Positions 42,912 through 47,063 of a DNA stretch of 47,063 nt are shown one piece after another. Within the stretch, counting starts at the first letter, position 1; the number at the start of each line of letters is the position of its first letter. Below the pieces are notes generated by a model, which was given only the letters and a program-made list of their open reading frames with translations, was not told where the DNA came from and did not search any database. The DNA is from Roseibacillus sp. (GTDB lineage Bacteria; Verrucomicrobiota; Verrucomicrobiia; Verrucomicrobiales; Akkermansiaceae). The stretch lies in NCBI GenBank assembly GCA_028821775.1, contig JAPKFB010000037.1:1-47063 (forward strand), given 5' to 3'. The translations under genes and the position numbers were made by a program.

Positions 42912-43795
42912 GCGCTCATCTCGCGCGACTCTTGGCAACCGGATCGGCCCTCTTCCTCTGCACCTGCGATCGACAGGAGAATTCCACCACCTCGGTCACC
43001 CCGGTGGAAATCACCACCAAATCGGGCATTGCGATGCTTCACATCCCGGGTGGCACCTTCTCGATGGGAAGCAACAAGGGCAACGATGATGAAGGACCCG
43101 CCCACCCAGTGACCTTGAGCCCGTTCCTGATCGATAAGACCGAGGTCACCCATGCCATGTTCACGATGGCGGAACTCCCGGATCCATCCCACTGGAAGGA
43201 CGATCCCGACAAGCCGGTTGAGAGCCTCCGCTGGCGAGATGCCAAGGTCTACTGCAATGAGCGTTCCCTGATGGAAGGACTCACTCCGTGCTACGACGAA
43301 AAAACTTCCGGCATGCCCTGCAACTTTGAAACCAACGGCTACCGTCTGCCCACCGAGGCGGAATGGGAATTCGCCGCCCGCGCAGGCACGGTGGGCGACT
43401 ACGACTTCGGAGCGGCCCGAAAACTCAAGCACTACGCCATCTTCGGAGACAATGGCCAGAAACGAACCCATTCCGTGGGATCGAAAAAAGCAAACCGTTG
43501 GGGAATTCAAGGACTCTATGGCAACGTGGCGGAATGGTGCCACGACGCCTACGACCCCAAGTTCTACCAGACCAGCTCCTCCCAGGATCCCCGCGGACCA
43601 GAGGTTGGCTCGGCTGATGTCAAGCGGGTCATTCGTGGTGGCTCATGGAAGGCCAGCGCCAACATGTGCCGCGCTCCGTTCCGCCAAGGCCGCCAAACCG
43701 GCGACACGGACGCCTGCTTCTCCGCGGACTACTGCGGCTTCCGCTGTGTGAGACGAGTGAGCAAATCTGAGTTGGAGGAACTGACCACCAGGTAG
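42908..43795 (+). CDS. FGE/SUMF1-domain exported protein, probably not a formylglycine-generating enzyme
   Basis: A 295-residue protein with a short hydrophobic leader ending in Cys20 (possible lipoprotein). The FGE-sulfatase domain is clear: IPGGTFSMGSNKGNDDEGP, LIDKTEVTHAMF, RLPTEAEWEFAARAG, GNVAEWCHDAY and RGGSWKASANMCR with GFRCVRR. In active aerobic FGE two cysteines near this point bind copper (human C336 and C341). Aligned by eye, the first is Ala here and only the second Cys remains. It therefore more likely belongs to the many FGE-like proteins with other roles. ATGA coupling to the upstream propeller protein suggests they work together. Confidence 0.88.
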   Translation: MSAHLARLLATGSALFLCTCDRQENSTTSVTPVEITTKSGIAMLHIPGGTFSMGSNKGNDDEGPAHPVTLSPFLIDKTEVTHAMFTMAELPDPSHWKDDPDKPVESLRWRDAKVYCNERSLMEGLTPCYDEKTSGMPCNFETNGYRLPTEAEWEFAARAGTVGDYDFGAARKLKHYAIFGDNGQKRTHSVGSKKANRWGIQGLYGNVAEWCHDAYDPKFYQTSSSQDPRGPEVGSADVKRVIRGGSWKASANMCRAPFRQGRQTGDTDACFSADYCGFRCVRRVSKSELEELTTR

Positions 43796-43916
43796 CGGAT
43801 GAGCGCCCCTTCCGAGTGGCGCCCCCCACCAACGACCAAAGGGATGAAGGCAGAGTCAAAGGAGAGCGCGAATCTGCAGGTCATCGGCACTTCGGGACGC
43901 CCCCCCCAGTCCTGAC

Positions 43917-45314
43917 ATGCTCTTCCACACCTGGACCTTCCTGTTCTTTTTCCTCATCGTCTTCGGCGGATACCTGGCGCTTCGACCCACTCGCCTTTGG
44001 ACCTCTTGGCTCCTGCTCGCCTCCTACGTTTTCTACGGATGGTGGAACCCCTTTTATCTCCTCCTCATCGTCTACTCCACCGTCCTCGATTTCGGAGTGG
44101 TGGCGATGATGGATCGCCAACAACCCGGTAGCAGCAACCGACGCCACTGGCTCATCGTCAGCATCGTCAACAACCTCACTCTCCTCGCCTTCTTCAAGTA
44201 CGCCGACTTCCTGATCGAAAACCTGAACGCCCTCGGAGCCAACTTTCCGGAAGCGTCGCGCCTGATGCCTTTCGGGCTCGAGTATCTTCTCCCGGTAGGC
44301 ATCTCCTTCTACACCTTCCAGTCGCTGAGCTACACCCTCGACTTCTATCGTGGCACGATCAAACGCGAACGGAGCTTCGTGCGTTTCGCGACCTTCGTGA
44401 CCTTCTTTCCCCAGTTGGTGGCCGGCCCCATCGAACGCTCCAAAAACCTCCTTCCGCAATTTCGGCACGCGCCCAGAATCACGACCCAACATCTCACCGA
44501 TGGTCTCTCCCTCTTCCTGGTTGGACTCTTCAAGAAACTCGCTCTTGCCAACTATCTCGCACTCTATGTTGACCTCGTTTACAGCGCACCGGGCGATCAC
44601 AATTCGATCGCGCTCCTCTTCGCCACCATTTGCTTCGCGTGGCAAATCTACTTTGACTTCAGCGGCTACACCGACATGGCCCGCGGGATCGCCCGCATGA
44701 TGGGTTTCAACCTCATGCTCAATTTCAATCATCCCTATCTCGCGACCGGGCTTGGTGATTTCTGGAGTCGCTGGCACATCAGCCTTTCCACCTGGTTTCG
44801 GGACTACCTCTACCTTCCGCTGGGCGGCAACCGGCGAGGCGAACTCATCACCTGCCGCAACCTTCTCATCGTCTTCCTCGCCTCGGCCCTCTGGCATGGC
44901 GCAGCCTGGCACTTCATCGTCTGGGGCGCGCTCCATGCCGTGGGAATCATCCTCACCCGCACTCTCGAGCGCTCCACCTGGTACCGCGAGCACCTGCCCG
45001 ACACCATCAAGCGCCTGTGGGTCTTCGCCTTCGTCTGCTTGGCCTGGATTTTCTTTCGGGCGGAAACCGTCGGGGAGGCCTGGCTCATCGTGACCCGCAT
45101 CTGCACCTTGGATGGCGCGCATCCGACAACCTGGCCGCTCCCACTCGGCTGGCTCGTCCTCGCCGCCTTCGCCTACCAACTTTCCTCCCTCACCGCCCCC
45201 ACCCGAAGGTTCGTCACTTCTAGCCCGGTGCGCATCGCAACCGCGACCTGCATGCTCATCCTCCTGGTCTTCTACTCCTCGAGCGGCGGCGCGTTCATCT
45301 ACTTCCAGTTCTAA
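43917..45314 (+). CDS. MBOAT-family O-acyltransferase (AlgI-like)
   Basis: A 465-residue polytopic membrane enzyme that moves acyl groups, usually acetyl, across the membrane to extracellular glycans. Signature parts are PVGISFYTFQSLSYTLDFYRG, FPQLVAGPIERSKNLLPQF, FSGYTDMARGIARMMGF, NFNHPYLATGLGDFWSRWHISLSTWFRDYLY, LGGNRRG and ASALWHGAAWHFIVWGALH, which contains the catalytic His. The motifs fit the AlgI/DltB branch. It is followed 4 bases later by an SGNH-like protein, the usual pairing for polysaccharide O-acetylation. No alginate synthesis genes are present, so the glycan is unknown. Confidence 0.93.
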   Translation: MLFHTWTFLFFFLIVFGGYLALRPTRLWTSWLLLASYVFYGWWNPFYLLLIVYSTVLDFGVVAMMDRQQPGSSNRRHWLIVSIVNNLTLLAFFKYADFLIENLNALGANFPEASRLMPFGLEYLLPVGISFYTFQSLSYTLDFYRGTIKRERSFVRFATFVTFFPQLVAGPIERSKNLLPQFRHAPRITTQHLTDGLSLFLVGLFKKLALANYLALYVDLVYSAPGDHNSIALLFATICFAWQIYFDFSGYTDMARGIARMMGFNLMLNFNHPYLATGLGDFWSRWHISLSTWFRDYLYLPLGGNRRGELITCRNLLIVFLASALWHGAAWHFIVWGALHAVGIILTRTLERSTWYREHLPDTIKRLWVFAFVCLAWIFFRAETVGEAWLIVTRICTLDGAHPTTWPLPLGWLVLAAFAYQLSSLTAPTRRFVTSSPVRIATATCMLILLVFYSSSGGAFIYFQF

Positions 45315-45318
45315 CAGC

Positions 45319-46452
45319 ATGCCCGCTTCACAACTCCAGGACGACTTTCACTACCCGCCCCATGCCTTGCGCCTGGGCGCTCGGGAGCTCCTCCTTACCG
45401 GCGGGCTCTTTGTCTTGTTCGGATTTCTCGCCCCGGGACTCTGGACCGGGAGGGAATTGTTCGAACCCGCCGCCGACTACCGCGTGCCTTATGAACTCAG
45501 CAACGACTACTGGCTTTATGAGCGTCATCTGAGGGAGGCCTCCAAGGACGAGACCGCGGTCCTCTTGATTGGAGATTCAGTCATCTGGGGCGAGTATGTC
45601 ACGCGGGAAGGCACCCTCAGCCACTTTCTCAACGAAGAGGCCGCGGGCAATCAGCACTTCGTGAACGCCGGGCTCAACGGACTCTTCCCCCTCGCCCTCG
45701 AGGGGCTCGTGGAAGATTTCACCCATCCCGTCCGGAGGCGCAAAGTGATCCTTCATGCCAACCTCCTCTGGATGACAAGCGCGGAGTCCGATCTGAGCAG
45801 CACGAAGGAACAGGTCTTCAATCACCAACCCCTCATCCCCCAATTCTCACCCCCCATCCCCTGCTATCGCGCTCCCTTCGAAAAACGCATCAGCAACCTC
45901 GCCAATCGAAACGTTTCCCTCTTCGCCTTTTCCAAGCATCTCCAGAATGCCTACTTTGATCAGCTCAGCATTCCCGATTGGACCATGGAGAGGGCGCATG
46001 CCTGGCAGGCGCCCGCCCGACACCTTCTCGCAGGACACCTCCCTGAGGAACCGCACGAGGATCCCGATCGGGGCGAAACAAGTTCCCGCCACAAGTCATG
46101 GTCCGACGGCACCCGCAGCCCACAGTCCTTCCCCTGGGTGAGTCCCGATGAGTCTCTTCAGCTTGCCGCCTTCAAACGTCTGACCACCCTCCTGCTCCAT
46201 CGCGACAATGAGCTCCTCATCATCGTGGGCCCGCTCAACGAACACATGATTGCGGAGGGCAGCCTCTCCGCTTACCGGAAACTCCGCAGCGAGCTGGTCA
46301 ACTGGCTCCAGGAACGCGGGATCCTCCACTACCTTCCCAGGGTCCTTCCGAGCGAACACTACGGCGATGCCAGTCATCCGCTCACCCACGGATACCGCCA
46401 ACTTGCCCACGAGATTTACCCCCTCCCCACCTTCCAAAAGTGGCTGGAGTGA
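45319..46452 (+). CDS. Membrane-anchored SGNH-hydrolase-like protein, partner of MBOAT
   Basis: A 377-residue protein with one N-terminal helix (about 25-42, LLLTGGLFVLFGFLAPGL). The rest is an SGNH-like domain: block I VLLIGDSVIWGEY (Ser87 in GDS), FVNAGLNGL resembling block II, and HYGDASHPLTHGY near the C-terminus with Asp350 and His353, the D-x-x-H block. This fits AlgX/AlgJ-type proteins that complete acyl transfer or esterase steps with an AlgI-type MBOAT. Its start is 4 bases after the MBOAT stop, so the two are very likely one unit. Block III is not obvious, so catalysis is probable but not certain. Confidence 0.82.
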   Translation: MPASQLQDDFHYPPHALRLGARELLLTGGLFVLFGFLAPGLWTGRELFEPAADYRVPYELSNDYWLYERHLREASKDETAVLLIGDSVIWGEYVTREGTLSHFLNEEAAGNQHFVNAGLNGLFPLALEGLVEDFTHPVRRRKVILHANLLWMTSAESDLSSTKEQVFNHQPLIPQFSPPIPCYRAPFEKRISNLANRNVSLFAFSKHLQNAYFDQLSIPDWTMERAHAWQAPARHLLAGHLPEEPHEDPDRGETSSRHKSWSDGTRSPQSFPWVSPDESLQLAAFKRLTTLLLHRDNELLIIVGPLNEHMIAEGSLSAYRKLRSELVNWLQERGILHYLPRVLPSEHYGDASHPLTHGYRQLAHEIYPLPTFQKWLE

Positions 46453-46559
46453 GGGCGTGATTCCTTGCCGCGGAGTGCAGGACTGGGATGGGCCCTTGCC
46501 TGCAGCCGTCCCCGACTCCACCGATGGACATTGTCCGGCATCTGTGCTTCTTCTTTCCC

Positions 46560-47027
46560 ATGACCCGTCGCTTTTTCCTGCCCATCATCGCCGCCCTCAG
46601 CCTGGATTCCCTCTCTGCCGCAGACGAGGATGCGAACACGCAGGACCCGGCCGCGGCCTTCACCGCCATGCTCGAAAACGCTACCCTCAATGGCTCCTGG
46701 GCTCCGATTGACAAGCGACTCCTCGGGGACGAGAAACAGGACGGCTATCATATCGTGAAAGCCAGACCGCAGGAGGGCGACACCTGGAAAATCTTTTACA
46801 AGATGAAGATCCAGGGACGGGAGATTGTTTATCCCATTCCCGTCACCATCAAGTTCGCCGGCGACACCGCGGTCATGATTCTCAACAACTCCCCGGTTGG
46901 GGTTGGCCAAACCTGGTCCGCCCGCATCCTCTTTCACGACGACGTCTACGCCGGCAGCTGGTGGAACAAGGGCAAAACCAAGGGCGGCATCGTGAGCGGA
47001 ACGATCACCCGAGCAACTACGAAGTAG
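46560..47027 (+). CDS. Small secreted protein of unknown function
   Basis: A 155-residue exported protein; ATG 46560 gives the signal peptide MTRRFFLPIIAALSLDSLSA. The mature part is a beta-rich domain beginning ATLNGSWAPIDKRLLGDEK and continuing DTWKIFYKMKIQGREIVYP and AGSWWNKGKTKGGIVSG. It has a lipocalin- or fatty acid-binding-like rhythm of alternating strands, but I recognise no family. It lies 107 bases after the SGNH-like gene on the same strand. A longer frame upstream from 46488 lacks a signal and is disfavoured. Confidence 0.75.
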   Translation: MTRRFFLPIIAALSLDSLSAADEDANTQDPAAAFTAMLENATLNGSWAPIDKRLLGDEKQDGYHIVKARPQEGDTWKIFYKMKIQGREIVYPIPVTIKFAGDTAVMILNNSPVGVGQTWSARILFHDDVYAGSWWNKGKTKGGIVSGTITRATTK

Positions 47028-47063
47028 TCGCGTCGAACCCAGGAGGGCACGCGCGCCACCAGC

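Noticed and set aside
42908..43795. Assignment as the maturation enzyme of the nearby sulfatase
   Set aside because: One of the two cysteines needed for copper binding appears to be Ala, and the gene is coupled to a propeller gene rather than to the sulfatase.
43881..45320. 479-codon minus-strand frame
   Set aside because: It is antisense to the MBOAT gene, very acidic and without motifs; the plus strand carries the full AlgI signature.

Overview
The window is about 47 kb of GC-rich bacterial chromosome (roughly 58-60% GC by eye) from a member of the PVC group, most likely a Verrucomicrobiota (Verrucomicrobiales-like). Support comes from a Bacteroidetes/Verrucomicrobia-type succinate dehydrogenase (one diheme cytochrome subunit plus a long flavoprotein), an oversized GreA protein of the kind I recall from Chlamydiae, a sulfatase followed by a DUF1080 protein, an FG-GAP/ASPIC protein, and a GldG-type ABC auxiliary protein next to a DUF4340 protein. 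Many genes lack clear Shine-Dalgarno sites and several start with GTG. I see no rRNA, tRNA, CRISPR array, insertion sequence or prophage. Most of the window is ordinary housekeeping sequence; the interest lies in fusions, gene pairings and a few repeats.

Layout. 1-2075: 3' end of a gldG-like gene with a pentapeptide repeat, then a DUF4340 gene. 2218-5823: sdhC-sdhA-sdhB. 6040-8749: TolC-like lipoprotein and membrane fusion protein of an efflux system, without its inner-membrane pump. 8766-12628 (minus): ferredoxin, DUF721 protein, a HAD phosphatase-FolB fusion, an ECF sigma factor, a small single-pass membrane protein and a secreted degenerate trypsin-like/PDZ protein. 12765-14420 (plus): an acidic membrane protein and HemQ/ChdC. 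14665-15864 (minus): prepilin peptidase. 15942-20509 (plus): CCA-adding enzyme, an AhbA/AhbB-like double Lrp/AsnC protein, and a PhoB/PhoR-like two-component pair. 20716-26534 (minus): lolD-like ATPase, ilvE, mcsA, mcsB, clpC. 26832-27182 (plus): FtsB/DivIC-like protein. 27227-32294 (minus): a second ECF sigma/single-pass protein/PDZ protein set, long GreA and enolase. 32325-32853: probable decayed gene. 32912-33649: TIGR02206 membrane protein. 33622-36723 (minus): large secreted FG-GAP protein. 36824-47027 (plus): sulfatase, DUF1080 protein, RNase R, a beta-propeller protein coupled to an FGE-like protein, an MBOAT acyltransferase with an SGNH-like partner, and a small secreted protein.

How the genes work together. 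SdhCAB is a respiratory complex. McsA, McsB and ClpC form the arginine-phosphorylation protein quality-control system, here without an adjacent ctsR. HemQ points to the coproporphyrin-dependent route to heme. The most unusual theme is that an ECF sigma factor, a single-pass membrane protein and a secreted PDZ-domain protein occur in the same order and orientation twice (10744-8766 and 32294-30439). This suggests a recurrent envelope-sensing module in which a PDZ protein lies on the far side of the membrane from the sigma factor. The HAD-FolB fusion is a second candidate for new biology, because it could supply the often unassigned dephosphorylation step before dihydroneopterin aldolase in folate synthesis.
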